This document shows, piece by piece, positions 27,839-35,944 of a stretch of 64,000 bases of DNA. Numbering within the stretch: the stretch's first letter is position 1; each line of letters opens with the position of its first letter. The position numbers and the translations under genes are program-made. Under the pieces are notes generated by a model, which was not told the DNA's origin, made no database searches, and saw only the letters and a list, made by a program, of their open reading frames with translations. The stretch is from Geobacter sp. DSM 9736 (GTDB lineage Bacteria > Desulfobacterota > Desulfuromonadia > Geobacterales > Geobacteraceae). Location: assembly GCF_900187405.1 (NCBI RefSeq), contig NZ_LT896716.1:1116001-1180000 (forward strand), given 5' to 3'.

Positions 27839-28369
27839 TTATTTTTCTATCCCGATCCTTGCAGGCATTCCGGCTTTGTAGTAATGCTTGACCTCCCGCA
27901 TCTCGGTAACCAGGTCGGCCGCGGAGACGATACGTTCGTCAGCGTTGCGGCCCGTCAGTACGAGTTCTACTCCAGGAAGCTTCGCAGCGATGACTCCGAG
28001 CACTTCGTCAACATCGAGCAGCCCGAAGGAGATAGCTCCGTTGACCTCATCGAGTATCACCAGGTCGTAAAGCCCCGACGTCACGGCGTCCCGTGCCGTC
28101 TGAAGCGCCTCCCTGGCAAGCCGTTTATCTTCAGGATCGGGATTGTGCCTGTCGACCCACCCTTCCCTGCCGGTTTGAACGATGGTGAGGAACGGAGCGA
28201 GCTTCTGAGCGGCGAAGTGCTCCCCGTATGGTCCGCCCCCCTTGATGAATTGGACCATACAGACCATCATCTCCCGCCCGACCGCGCGTAGAGCCAGCCC
28301 CAAAGCCGCAGTAGTTTTTCCTTTGCCGTTCCCGGTGTAGACCTGTATCTGCCCTTTATTGAGCTTCAT
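27839..28369 (-). CDS. cobO: cob(I)yrinic acid a,c-diamide adenosyltransferase
   Basis: 176 residues of the CobA/CobO/BtuR family. The P-loop [19 protein letters not shown] lies at residues 14-32, with [11 protein letters not shown] and [16 protein letters not shown] downstream. It adenosylates corrinoids with ATP, either in biosynthesis or for recycling to coenzyme B12. It sits directly upstream of the B12-binding mutase subunit, which fits supply of adenosylcobalamin to that enzyme. Confidence 0.94.
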   Translation of the reverse strand: MKLNKGQIQVYTGNGKGKTTAALGLALRAVGREMMVCMVQFIKGGGPYGEHFAAQKLAPFLTIVQTGREGWVDRHNPDPEDKRLAREALQTARDAVTSGLYDLVILDEVNGAISFGLLDVDEVLGVIAAKLPGVELVLTGRNADERIVSAADLVTEMREVKHYYKAGMPARIGIEK

Positions 28370-28392
28370 CCTGACCGTTGTTCCTTCTAGGG

Positions 28393-29170
28393 CTACCGCC
28401 CCTGAAATCTGGGGGCCCGTTTTTCAAGGAAGGCACCCATTCCTTCATCCTGATCATTGGTGGAAAAGCAGAGCGCAAATGCATCCAGCTCCATCCGACA
28501 AGCGTTGTTAAGGTCGACGTCGAAGCCGGCGTCGATGATGCTTTTCACTAGACGGACCGAAAAGGGGCCGTTTCGGCATATCTCCTTGAGGATAATCATT
28601 GCGCCATCCAGCAGATCTGCATCAGGCATAACACTATTAACAAGTCCAATAGCAAGGGCTTCGGACGCCCGTACCCTGTTGCCTCTGAATATCATCTCCT
28701 TGGCCCTGGATTTCCCCACAAGCCGTGGCAGACGCTGAGTTCCTCCGAAACCGGGAATGATCCCAAGCCGGACCCGGAGCGGCGAACTGAGCCGATTCGG
28801 CTGCCACAATGAAATCACAGGCAAGTGCTAATTCAAGCCCCCCGCCCAGTGCATACCCATTAACGGCGGCAATGACAGGTTTTCCCACGTTTTCAATAGC
28901 GGACATGACCCTCTGCCCCAGATCGGCAAAGGCAGCCGCATCCTTAGTCGTCATCGGCTGCATCGCCGAGATGTCGGCCCCTGCACAAAAACTCTTCCCT
29001 TCGCCAGTGAGAAGAATGCCTAACACTGTTTCATCCTCACTAAACCGAGCGAAGATCCCCAGCAATTCCCGGAGCACCTCCACCGACAGGGAATTGTGCG
29101 CCTCAGGTCGGTTCAGAGTTACCGTCGCGAGACCCGCATCGACATGAACCTTCAAGAATGTATTCGACAC
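28393..29170 (-). pseudogene. enoyl-CoA hydratase/isomerase, interrupted by a 2-nt frameshift
   Basis: Two frames together make a full crotonase of about 259 residues. The 5' frame (from ATG 29170) gives VTLNRPEAHNSLS, the oxyanion-hole segment GKSFCAGADISAM, and GGGLELALACDFIVAAESAQFAAP. It then turns into nonsense. The 3' frame resumes with VRLGIIPGFGGTQRLPRLVG and runs to the stop at 28393. Family members read P-E-V-x-L-G-I at the break, so two bases are missing near 28774-28777. This may be a true lesion, a programmed event or a sequencing error. It heads the cobO-mutase-meaB cluster. Confidence 0.85.
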
Positions 29171-29336
29171 GCTTATCTCCGAGTTTTAGCCGCACTAAAG
29201 CCAGGCGAGGGAGGAACTATATCAAGCGCCCCGTTTAAGTGTCAAGGTGAATTAGGGAAGGATATATAACTGCTTTTTATATGGTAGAAGAACGCCGTGA
29301 GAGGGCTTCCCGCTGGGCAGATTGCCAGAAACTTGC

Positions 29337-29365
29337 TTGACATGCCACAGAGCATCTGATATTTC
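29337..29365 (+). promoter_or_regulatory. sigma70 promoter of the tRNA-Val gene
   Basis: A perfect TTGACA, a 17-bp spacer and TATTTC lie 15 bp upstream of the mature tRNA 5' end. Confidence 0.65.
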
Positions 29366-29379
29366 AGTTTTCACACTCA

Positions 29380-29454
29380 GGGCGATTAACTCAGCGGGAG
29401 AGTGCTACCTTCACACGGTAGAAGCCACTGGTTCGATCCCAGTATCGCCCACCA
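29380..29454 (+). tRNA. tRNA-Val (anticodon CAC), island integration target
   Basis: A full cloverleaf is visible: 7-bp acceptor stem GGGCGAT / ATCGCCC, D stem ACTC / GAGT, anticodon stem CTACC / GGTAG with loop TTCACAC (anticodon CAC, reading GUG), and T stem ACTGG / CCAGT with TTCGATC loop. The 3' CCA is encoded. Its last 17 bases are repeated at 38612-38628 and form the attachment core of the island. Confidence 0.96.
29438..29454 (+). repeat. attachment core attL (17-bp direct repeat, left)
   Basis: CCCAGTATCGCCCACCA, the 3' end of the tRNA-Val gene, matches 38612-38628 exactly. The copy keeps the tRNA intact on the integrase side. Confidence 0.9.
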
Positions 29455-29467
29455 CTTTCACTTGAAA

Positions 29468-29504
29468 GACGCTCTAACTGTTCTTGGTTAGGGCGTTTTC
29501 TTTT
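29468..29504 (+). terminator. intrinsic terminator after tRNA-Val (island-supplied)
   Basis: A 10-bp stem (ACGCTCTAAC / GTTAGGGCGT, one G-U pair) with an 8-nt loop is followed by TTTTCTTTT. It lies 15 bp past the tRNA and shields the integrase gene from tRNA transcription. Confidence 0.8.
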
Positions 29505-29550
29505 ATACCGCCCCACTCTCAAGCTTCTGCCTTTCTGGGTGTCCCTTGAT

Positions 29551-29560
29551 GTTGCCACAA
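29551..29560 (+). repeat. arm-type repeat near attL
   Basis: GTTGCCACAA recurs at 38480-38489 with a near copy at 38492-38501, about 100 bp inside each end of the island. The placement suits integrase arm-binding sites. Confidence 0.5.
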
Positions 29561-29571
29561 GGGAAAACTCC

Positions 29572-31446
29572 ATGCCCCAGAATACCCCGTCATGTTCACT
29601 TGCCCACCTACGAAGAAACAGCCTAACAACAGAAGCTAGTAATAGCTGCCTAAACCACAACCCGCGGGCATCCGCAACCGTTTCAGGACGTTTACTCCGC
29701 CACCTAAGAGAAAACGACCCACCGCGCCGATTGTCTACCACACACCTCTATGAGTTCCGAGGGGTCTACTACTGGCGGACAAGAATCCCAAGAGACCTAA
29801 TGTCCTACTTCGGGGGAAAGGAGGATTTTAAGCGGTCACTACACACGAAGAACCTGAAGCAAGCTAAGAGGCTCCTGAGGATATGGAGCGGGAGAACTGA
29901 GGAGGTGTTTACCACAATAAGGAGCGGCGTATTGACCCAAGATCAGATGTTTCAGCTTGCACAGTCGTACATGCACGACACCTTGAGGGACGCTGAAGAG
30001 AACAGAGCAAACGGAATAGGCATACCCCAAGGGCCGGGGGAACTGAGGTATCGCCTGAAGGAGAATGAAGAGGCAAGAGGGATGCTTCAGACTGCCCTCA
30101 CATATAACCATATCGGCATAGTTGCTGCCGAGGTGGCGGCGTATCTCTCAGAACGACACGGAATACAGGCAGACACCGAGTCACCCGAGTTCCGGCAGCT
30201 GACAAGGGAAATACTGAAGACCAAGATTGATGTGCTTCAGATAGAGGGTGAGCGGATGCAGGGCAACTATAGGCACCATCAGGTCTTACCACTCGAATCC
30301 CCTCATGTCCGTGGTTCTCAAGCATTCCCCCCGGCAGTCCCTCCCCGGCGTGTTCTCCCCCTATCCAAGGTCGTGGATGAGTATATCAAGGTTGAGTACA
30401 CCAGAACAGGTAAGGCCTCAAACCACAGCGTGAGGGAATACGAATACCATTGCCGTTTATTTCAGGAAGGGTTGAACAACAAGGACATTCAGGACGTTAC
30501 AAGAGAAAACATAAGGGAATACCTTGAGCTTCTGAAGAAATACCCCTCGAATGCCCGAAAGCTGAAACCTTACCGGGACAAAACAGTTGCCGAGATAGCA
30601 GCAATGAACGTTCCCGCCGAGCACAGAATGAGCGATACGACCATAGATAAATACTTGGCAAGGGTTCATGCGCTTCTCAAGTGGGCAACCAACGAGGGGT
30701 ATATTGAGAAGAACCCAGGGGCGGGAATCCAACACGTGAAGAAGAAACAAACGGCTTGTAAACAGGAGCATTACCTACCTTTCGACAGAGAAGACATAAA
30801 CGGGATGGTGCAGGGTCTTCTGGCGGTCGCAGAGAAGGGGGAGCTTGAGGGGAAACCTGAGCGGCTATGGCTTCCTTTGATTGGCCTCTTCACAGGTGCT
30901 AGGGCAAATGAGCTTGCACAACTCCACATTGAGGACGTTCAACAGGATCAGAAAAGCGGGGTGTGGTTCTTCAAGATCGAGTCGGATGAAGAGAAGTCTA
31001 AGAGGGTGAAGAACGCTTCTTCAAACCGGGAGGTTCCTATCCACCCCACTCTGCTTGAACTTGGCTTCCTTGAGTATTACCAGAAGGTCAAGAAAAGTGG
31101 TGCTCCGCGTCTGTGGATGAACCTCACGCACACCAACAAAGGATATTACCGGAACTTCTCAAACTGGTTCCTGAAGTCACCCCTAGGGGATGGCTTCAAG
31201 AATCTGTACATGACCACGCACAGAAAGAAGGTCTTTCACTCTTTCCGGGGTACCCTCATCAATGAGCTGAAACACAGACTTGTCCCGGAATCGGTAATAC
31301 AAGACATCGTAGGTCATACCCACAAGACTGTTACCTTTGATACCTACGCCCTTCCTCACCGCTTGGAAACCATGCTTGGGGCAATGCTGAAGATTGATTA
31401 TGGCGTTGACCTCAATGCGCTCAAAGCCCTTACCCGTCCCGAGTGA
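29572..31446 (+). CDS. tyrosine recombinase / phage-type integrase
   Basis: 624 residues from ATG 29572 (AAGGG eight bases upstream; a GTG at 29539 is also open). The N-terminal part has the YEFRGVYYWRTRIPRDL arm-binding-like motif, then a SAM-like core-binding domain (about 270-350). The catalytic domain holds ArgI in LFTGARANELAQLH, the HxxR box in HSFRGTLINEL, GHTHKTVTFDTYA and the nucleophile Tyr in that last segment. It is next to attL, so it is the integrase of the island. It is longer than most integrases because of the N-terminal part. Confidence 0.93.
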   Translation: MPQNTPSCSLAHLRRNSLTTEASNSCLNHNPRASATVSGRLLRHLRENDPPRRLSTTHLYEFRGVYYWRTRIPRDLMSYFGGKEDFKRSLHTKNLKQAKRLLRIWSGRTEEVFTTIRSGVLTQDQMFQLAQSYMHDTLRDAEENRANGIGIPQGPGELRYRLKENEEARGMLQTALTYNHIGIVAAEVAAYLSERHGIQADTESPEFRQLTREILKTKIDVLQIEGERMQGNYRHHQVLPLESPHVRGSQAFPPAVPPRRVLPLSKVVDEYIKVEYTRTGKASNHSVREYEYHCRLFQEGLNNKDIQDVTRENIREYLELLKKYPSNARKLKPYRDKTVAEIAAMNVPAEHRMSDTTIDKYLARVHALLKWATNEGYIEKNPGAGIQHVKKKQTACKQEHYLPFDREDINGMVQGLLAVAEKGELEGKPERLWLPLIGLFTGARANELAQLHIEDVQQDQKSGVWFFKIESDEEKSKRVKNASSNREVPIHPTLLELGFLEYYQKVKKSGAPRLWMNLTHTNKGYYRNFSNWFLKSPLGDGFKNLYMTTHRKKVFHSFRGTLINELKHRLVPESVIQDIVGHTHKTVTFDTYALPHRLETMLGAMLKIDYGVDLNALKALTRPE

Positions 31447-31913
31447 AAAAATACAGATGATCAGAAAGGAGGACCGTCAACCACAAAGCCGGACATGGTT
31501 AACGAAAAAAAGGACCGATAGCATTACGCTACCGGCCCTAGTGTTGGACTGCTGTATATTGATCAGGAGTAACTGAGGAGATAGGCCCCCCTCTGTTCTA
31601 GTCCCTGGAATTGATCAGAAGTAAGGGGGATACTTTAGTGCAACCTAAAGGAGCACTTTAGGTACCACCTCAGGTAATACCTTAGGTATTATACCTTAGG
31701 TATGTCTCTTGAGCTATTTATACCTTGGCCCTCTTGCTCTCTTCTCAAGTGGGCGTGTATTCGCACAATTTCTACCTATTCCCGAATAATCCTCAATACC
31801 TAACCCCATTTTAAAAGCTGAAATAAGCAGCCTACCGTATCAACAGCAATTCCGACATATGACACCCGGTGAAGAGCAACAAGAGAAACCACGTTCAGCA
31901 ACGTAGGAGGACT
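31447..31913 (+). other. 467-bp island intergenic region with operator-like repeats
   Basis: No convincing gene is seen. The region holds the palindrome cluster at 31631-31703, then an AT-rich stretch leading to the small genes at 31914 and 32014. It is the likely control region of the rightward operon. Confidence 0.6.
31631..31703 (+). repeat. cluster of palindromic AGGTA/TACCT elements
   Basis: Two exact copies of the 13-bp palindrome ATACCTTAGGTAT lie at 31677-31689 and 31691-31703. Two further AGGTA half-sites lie at 31660 and 31672, giving spacings of 12, 12 and 14 bp. CCTAAAG at 31644 faces CTTTAGG at 31656. The arrangement suits cooperative binding of a small dimeric repressor or an excision/replication factor. 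Confidence 0.75.
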
Positions 31914-31991
31914 ATGGAGACGTTTTCTTGCTTCCCCCCTACCCTTCCTATTCCCTTAGGTCTTAAACACTGCCGAACACGCTTTAAATGA
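31914..31991 (+). CDS. possible 25-aa peptide, island
   Basis: A strong ribosome site (AGGAGG, three bases before ATG) precedes a 25-codon frame beginning METFSCFPP and ending CRTRFK. It stops 22 bp before the next start. It could be a leader peptide or a small phage gene; only the start signal supports it. Confidence 0.35.
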   Translation: METFSCFPPTLPIPLGLKHCRTRFK

Positions 31992-32013
31992 AACAACACA
32001 AGGAGAACACCAC

Positions 32014-32184
32014 ATGTACAAAGAGCTTGTAACCATGATCCGCGAAGAGTTCATTGACAAAGCCCTCCAAGAGAAGACCAATTGGGGCAGAGTCCAGTTA
32101 ACAGAGGCTTTCGATAAGGCCGTACAGATCGCTCAGGCCCGCTTGCTTGATTCCGTCCCGTGCCTCAACAGGAGCGGCAGGTAA
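32014..32184 (+). CDS. small island protein (56 aa)
   Basis: AGGAG lies eight bases before ATG 32014. The product is helical (MYKELVTMIREEFIDKALQE) and ends in RSGR. Its stop overlaps the next start as TAATG at 32182-32186, so the two genes are translationally coupled. No family is recognised. Confidence 0.6.
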   Translation: MYKELVTMIREEFIDKALQEKTNWGRVQLTEAFDKAVQIAQARLLDSVPCLNRSGR

Positions 32185-33902
32185 TGCCCGAGTTCGGAAA
32201 AGCACAGCCGTCCACCCGTAAGCAGGTTGACGCCCGTGATACCTTCAGTTGGACTACTCCTAATTTAAAAATTACCGCAAGGCCAACTGATCCTTACGAG
32301 AAGCAAGGCGGTGGACCTGACCCCTCAGTAACCTCTTTCGTAGAGACCCTGAAGAACATTGAGGGTATCACGAACGGATTCATCTCAATCCAGAAGGCCT
32401 ACAAGGAAGAGAACGCTCAGAAGGGTAAGGCTGATGCCGTTCAGGGTAAACCCTACGAGGAACCTGAAGGCTTCCTCAACACAGGGTACGGCTACAGGGA
32501 GGCCTACGAGGTCACCCAAGGTGAAGCCAAAGGCCTTGAGTTCAGGAAGGAGTACCTCACCAAGCTGAAGGAGAACAACTACTTTCAGAATGACCCTGAG
32601 CCGCAGAAGGCACACGACAAGTTCTTCCAAGAGCTTTACGGTCATCATTTCTCTTCAGTAGGAACCAATAGCACCATCATGTTTGGTGCCTCAGAGCAAC
32701 TGAAGCAGGCACAGGTGGAAGGCTCCATTGAGTTCCAGAAGGCTTCCTATGATACTGCCAAGACCTCATTCACCAACTCGATAAGCCAGATGCAGCAGGA
32801 CCACCTGTTCACCTATGCCAGGGGCGCAAGGACCGAAGAGGACATCGCCAACCTGAGACGCCTGATGAACGATGATTGGGCCTTGAAGGTCAAGCCTACC
32901 AACTTCGTGACTCGTGACGAATATTCCAGGATGGTGGTAGCCAACATCGGAGCGGTGGCAGTGAAGATCGCTCAAGACCCCAACAAGACATCCTCAGAGG
33001 CACTCTCGGAAGCACATAGACTCCTTTCGCTGTACGACTCTCCCGACCCCGACACCAAGCAGAGTTGGAGTACGATGGTGGACGCTGAGGGGAAACTGAA
33101 GTTCAGGGGTGACATTGAGCACATTGAGAAGAGAATAACTGACATTCAGCACGAGAGAGAAAAGCTAGACCATGAGTGGCTGAAGAAGAAGCAGGACGCA
33201 GAGGAGAAAGACCTTTTTATCAACACGGTCCTGAATCCGCAGACGCCCTACACGGAGAAGTTGGCAGCTATCAAGGGGGCAAAGTTCCTCTCAGGTAACC
33301 AAGTTGAAGACCTTGTGGCGAAGGCATACACCTACCACCACGAGGAACGGAATATCATTGAGGACTACCCGGCAATAACAGACCTTAGGGAGCGTATCGA
33401 GATGGCTTCAAGCGTCCCGCAGCTTCAACGCCTCAGGTCATCCGTAAGTAAGTCCTATGGTTTCCAACTCAATGCTGCCACTGCTAAGGAGCTGTTCACG
33501 CGGATTACCTCCAGGATTGACGGTATTGAATCAGACCTCAGGGCGAACCGTTCCATAAATCTGCAAGAGCGTCAATTTTGGTGGGAGCGTGTAAAGGGTG
33601 TTGTGGGGGAGAAGACTTTGATTGACATGGACAACGTGAACGGCCCGCTACGCGTCAATGAATACGGCAAGCTATTCTTCAACAGATTAGGAACCGGCGA
33701 AGCGCCCCATAAGGTAGCTGAAGACCTACTCAAGCACTATAAGGAAAGCATAAATACTGATGCCGCTCAGGTCTTTGGCCCCTCTAAGTACACCTCAGCT
33801 GAAGCGATATTGAGAGACGCCGAAAGCGGAAAGATACAATGGGACGTAGCAAACCAAGAACTCGAACGATTTATAGCCACGCAGAAGAGGAAGAAACAAT
33901 GA
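32184..33902 (+). CDS. phage structural-like protein resembling podophage internal virion protein
   Basis: 572 residues, highly charged, helical, no signal or membrane segment. An early disordered part (RPTDPYEKQGGGPDP) precedes a region ENAQKGKADAVQGKPYEEPE, then GYGYREAYEVTQGEAKG and FFQELYGHHFSSVGTNST. This resembles internal core/virion proteins (gp15-like) of podophages in composition and order; the resemblance is by eye and moderate. The start at 32184 is set by TAATG coupling and AGGAG upstream. No capsid, portal or terminase genes are nearby. Confidence 0.55.
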   Translation: MPEFGKAQPSTRKQVDARDTFSWTTPNLKITARPTDPYEKQGGGPDPSVTSFVETLKNIEGITNGFISIQKAYKEENAQKGKADAVQGKPYEEPEGFLNTGYGYREAYEVTQGEAKGLEFRKEYLTKLKENNYFQNDPEPQKAHDKFFQELYGHHFSSVGTNSTIMFGASEQLKQAQVEGSIEFQKASYDTAKTSFTNSISQMQQDHLFTYARGARTEEDIANLRRLMNDDWALKVKPTNFVTRDEYSRMVVANIGAVAVKIAQDPNKTSSEALSEAHRLLSLYDSPDPDTKQSWSTMVDAEGKLKFRGDIEHIEKRITDIQHEREKLDHEWLKKKQDAEEKDLFINTVLNPQTPYTEKLAAIKGAKFLSGNQVEDLVAKAYTYHHEERNIIEDYPAITDLRERIEMASSVPQLQRLRSSVSKSYGFQLNAATAKELFTRITSRIDGIESDLRANRSINLQERQFWWERVKGVVGEKTLIDMDNVNGPLRVNEYGKLFFNRLGTGEAPHKVAEDLLKHYKESINTDAAQVFGPSKYTSAEAILRDAESGKIQWDVANQELERFIATQKRKKQ

Positions 33903-34153
33903 CAGAACCGCAGAAAGGCGTATCCCGGAATAAAGGGACCACCTACCACGTCAACCTTGACAGGCACTCCCTGAGATCACTGAAGGGATGCCACGAGATT
34001 AACAACGCACACGGAAACGACCACAGCCACAGCGTGATAATCAGGCGCGCCCTCAGGGTCTATTATGCACGTCTCAAGAAGCTGAAGAAGCAGCCCTCCC
34101 GGTATGAAGATGAGGCGTTGCACCTTGATCGAGCTGCAAAGGGAGTCGTTTAG
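33899..34153 (+). CDS. ribbon-helix-helix-like small protein (84 aa)
   Basis: The pattern TTYHVNLDRHSLRSLKGCHE, then HSHSVIIRRALRVYYARL, fits a short beta strand followed by two helices as in CopG/Arc repressors. ATG 33899 overlaps the previous stop (ATGA) with AGAGGA upstream. If it is a DNA-binding protein, the palindromes at 31631-31703 are its natural target; this is inference. Confidence 0.5.
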   Translation: MTEPQKGVSRNKGTTYHVNLDRHSLRSLKGCHEINNAHGNDHSHSVIIRRALRVYYARLKKLKKQPSRYEDEALHLDRAAKGVV

Positions 34154-34525
34154 ATGGTAGGCGGCAAGACTGTTCCCGCCTCTGCTGAAGAATTGGCAAA
34201 GAGGCAGCTTGAAAGAAAGATCAGAGAAGTTCAGAAGGGCGGACACTTCAAGGGCAAAAAGGAGCTGCTGAAATTCCTGCACGGGGAACAGCTCTCACCA
34301 CGGCAGAGCATCGCTGCACACTGCTATGAGTGCATGGGGTACTATGCTGATGGGAAGGACGCCTTTCCAGATAGAAAGCTAGATTGCCGCTCAACACTCT
34401 GCCCCTCTTACCCCTACAACCCTTACCGCGAGGGCGGGAGTCAGAAAAGACGGAGCCTTTCACCGGAAACCCGTCAGAAGCTTTCGGAACGCATGAAGCA
34501 GATGAGGACTACAAGAAGCTCCTGA
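34154..34525 (+). CDS. phage-type cysteine-motif protein (123 aa)
   Basis: A zinc-binding pattern is visible: CYECMG near residue 57, then LDCRSTLCPSYPYNPYR near 77. Phage genomes often encode small proteins with CxxCMG...C....CPLYPYR of unknown role. The ATG follows the previous stop directly, with GGGAG upstream. The last gene of the rightward operon, ended by the terminator at 34644. Confidence 0.65.
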   Translation: MVGGKTVPASAEELAKRQLERKIREVQKGGHFKGKKELLKFLHGEQLSPRQSIAAHCYECMGYYADGKDAFPDRKLDCRSTLCPSYPYNPYREGGSQKRRSLSPETRQKLSERMKQMRTTRSS

Positions 34526-34643
34526 GCTACTTTCAAGGGGTATTCTCTGGTCTTTACGGGTTGCCCCATGCTATCCCCTTACCCGACCATGTGCAGCCGG
34601 TTGTAGACCATTGAAACGCAGTAGACACCGCCATGCCCACAAG

Positions 34644-34694
34644 AACAGAGAAGGTTCTCCCCTAAGGATCACGGGAAGCCTTCTCTGTTTTTTT
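34644..34694 (+). terminator. intrinsic terminator of the phage-like operon
   Basis: An 11-bp stem AACAGAGAAGG / CCTTCTCTGTT with a 24-nt loop (itself partly foldable) is followed by seven T residues. The minus-strand gene at 34694 ends at the same place. Confidence 0.85.
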
Positions 34695-34933
34695 CAAATC
34701 CCATTGAGGTTGATCAATCTCCGCTTAAGATCGGCCTTGACCGCTGTAGCCTCTCCCCCTGTCCATGCTGTACTTGAAGCGAGGAACATGACAACACCTT
34801 CAACCCGCGTCTGTTGGTCTGTGTCCTTCATAAGCTGAAGCGCCCCAAGCGCCCCCCTTAGCTCCGGGGCGTATTGTCTGGAAATGTAGGAGGCCAACTC
34901 AGGAACGGGCATCACTGATATATCCTTTCCCAT
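34694..34933 (-). CDS. hypothetical island protein (79 aa)
   Basis: Begins MGKDISVMPVPELASYISRQ. It is soluble and helical, with no known motif. AGGAGG lies eight bases before ATG 34933, overlapping the end of the serine recombinase gene, so it is cotranscribed with it. Confidence 0.55.
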   Translation of the reverse strand: MGKDISVMPVPELASYISRQYAPELRGALGALQLMKDTDQQTRVEGVVMFLASSTAWTGGEATAVKADLKRRLINLNGI

Positions 34934-34935
34934 TG

Positions 34936-35496
34936 CTAAGCCTCCTGCCGGATGTACTGGTACAGGGTTTCACGGCTAATCCCAAAGTCCCGCGCTACCT
35001 GTGCTTTACTCTCTCCATTCCCTACCCGTTGACGTAAGGTTTCTACCTGAGTATCCGAGAGGGACGGCTTACGCCCCTTATAGACGCCCTTCTGTTTTGC
35101 TATCGCTATTCCCTCCCTCTGCCGTTCCTTGATCAATGCTCTTTCAAATTCGGCAAATGCCCCCATGACGGAAAGAAGTAGCGTTGCCATGGGTGAATCA
35201 TCACCGGTGAAGGTAAGACCCTCCTTGACAAACTGAACGCGGACCCCACGTCCCGTCAACTCGTTCACAATCCTCCTAAGATCATCTAGGTTCCGCGCTA
35301 ACCGGTCCATCGAGTGAACAAGGACCGTGTCACCCTGCCTCAGAAAACGCAGCATCTCAGCCAATGCCGGTCTGTTAGTATCCTTTCCAGACACCTTATC
35401 TGTGAAGAATCGGTCTAGCTCCACCCCCTCCAGCTGTCTCCCCGTGTCCTGATCTACCGTGGATACCCTCAGGTAACCTATCCGCTGCCCGTTCAT
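34936..35496 (-). CDS. serine recombinase (resolvase/invertase type)
   Basis: 186 residues. The catalytic Ser is in IGYLRVSTVDQDTGRQ (near 12), with the family segments FFTDKVSGKDTNRPAL, DRLARNLDDL and FAEFERALIKERQREGI. The C-terminal helix-turn-helix is KAQVARDFGISRETLYQYI. It resembles Tn3-type resolvases and Hin/Pin invertases. GGAGGAGGG precedes the ATG. It may resolve dimers or invert a segment of the island; upstream TGTCA repeats may be its sites. Confidence 0.93.
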   Translation of the reverse strand: MNGQRIGYLRVSTVDQDTGRQLEGVELDRFFTDKVSGKDTNRPALAEMLRFLRQGDTVLVHSMDRLARNLDDLRRIVNELTGRGVRVQFVKEGLTFTGDDSPMATLLLSVMGAFAEFERALIKERQREGIAIAKQKGVYKGRKPSLSDTQVETLRQRVGNGESKAQVARDFGISRETLYQYIRQEA

Positions 35497-35932
35497 GGTG
35501 TCCCTCCTCCATCAGTGATAGTGTCAGGTTAGACTCTAAGACTTAAGTGGAAATGTGTCAAGAAATAAATTTGCTGACCCTATCCTGACGCTAATAAAGA
35601 GACTGCCTGACGTGGTGCTAAGGTATACCCCAGGTTGACACACCTCCCATTCCTCCTCGCACTGGACATCACCAAGGCTGTCGGTTGCGTCCGAGGATAC
35701 GAGGTGCCATGTCCCCTTCACTGTCACAATGGAACGGCGGCTCAACTTCAGGAGTCCTGGAAGTATATCCCGCCTGTGTGCCTTTCGAGACCCCCACGGG
35801 GGAAAACGCAAACAGCCGGGATAACACACACCCTTTCACATTTTTGCAGCATTTTGGTCCGAGTTGCATTTTCTAAAGTGCTTTATTTGGAGCGGTTAAC
35901 GGTGATATAGTAGCATACCCCATGTTTCAGGC
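35497..35932. other. 436-bp region with recombinase-site-like repeats and the sieB promoter
   Basis: Four TGTCA/TGACA-type boxes (near 35522, 35555, 35574 and 35635) lie upstream of the recombinase gene in both orientations, as in res sites. A weak minus-strand frame at 35536-35829 lacks a good start and is not called. Near the right end, TATAGT at 35906-35911 is a plausible -10 for the next gene. Confidence 0.4.
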
Positions 35933-35938
35933 ATGGGG
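35918..35938 (+). promoter_or_regulatory. hairpin over the translation start of the SieB-like gene
   Basis: CCCCATG / CATGGGG with a 7-nt loop. The 3' arm runs into the G-rich ribosome site in front of GTG 35945. It may be an operator or an RNA hairpin that hides the ribosome site. Confidence 0.5.
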
Positions 35939-35944
35939 GGAGTT

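Noticed and set aside
35536-35829. 97-codon minus-strand frame between the recombinase and the SieB-like gene
   Set aside because: It has a GTG start with a weak ribosome site and overlaps the recombinase-site-like repeats; no motif supports it.
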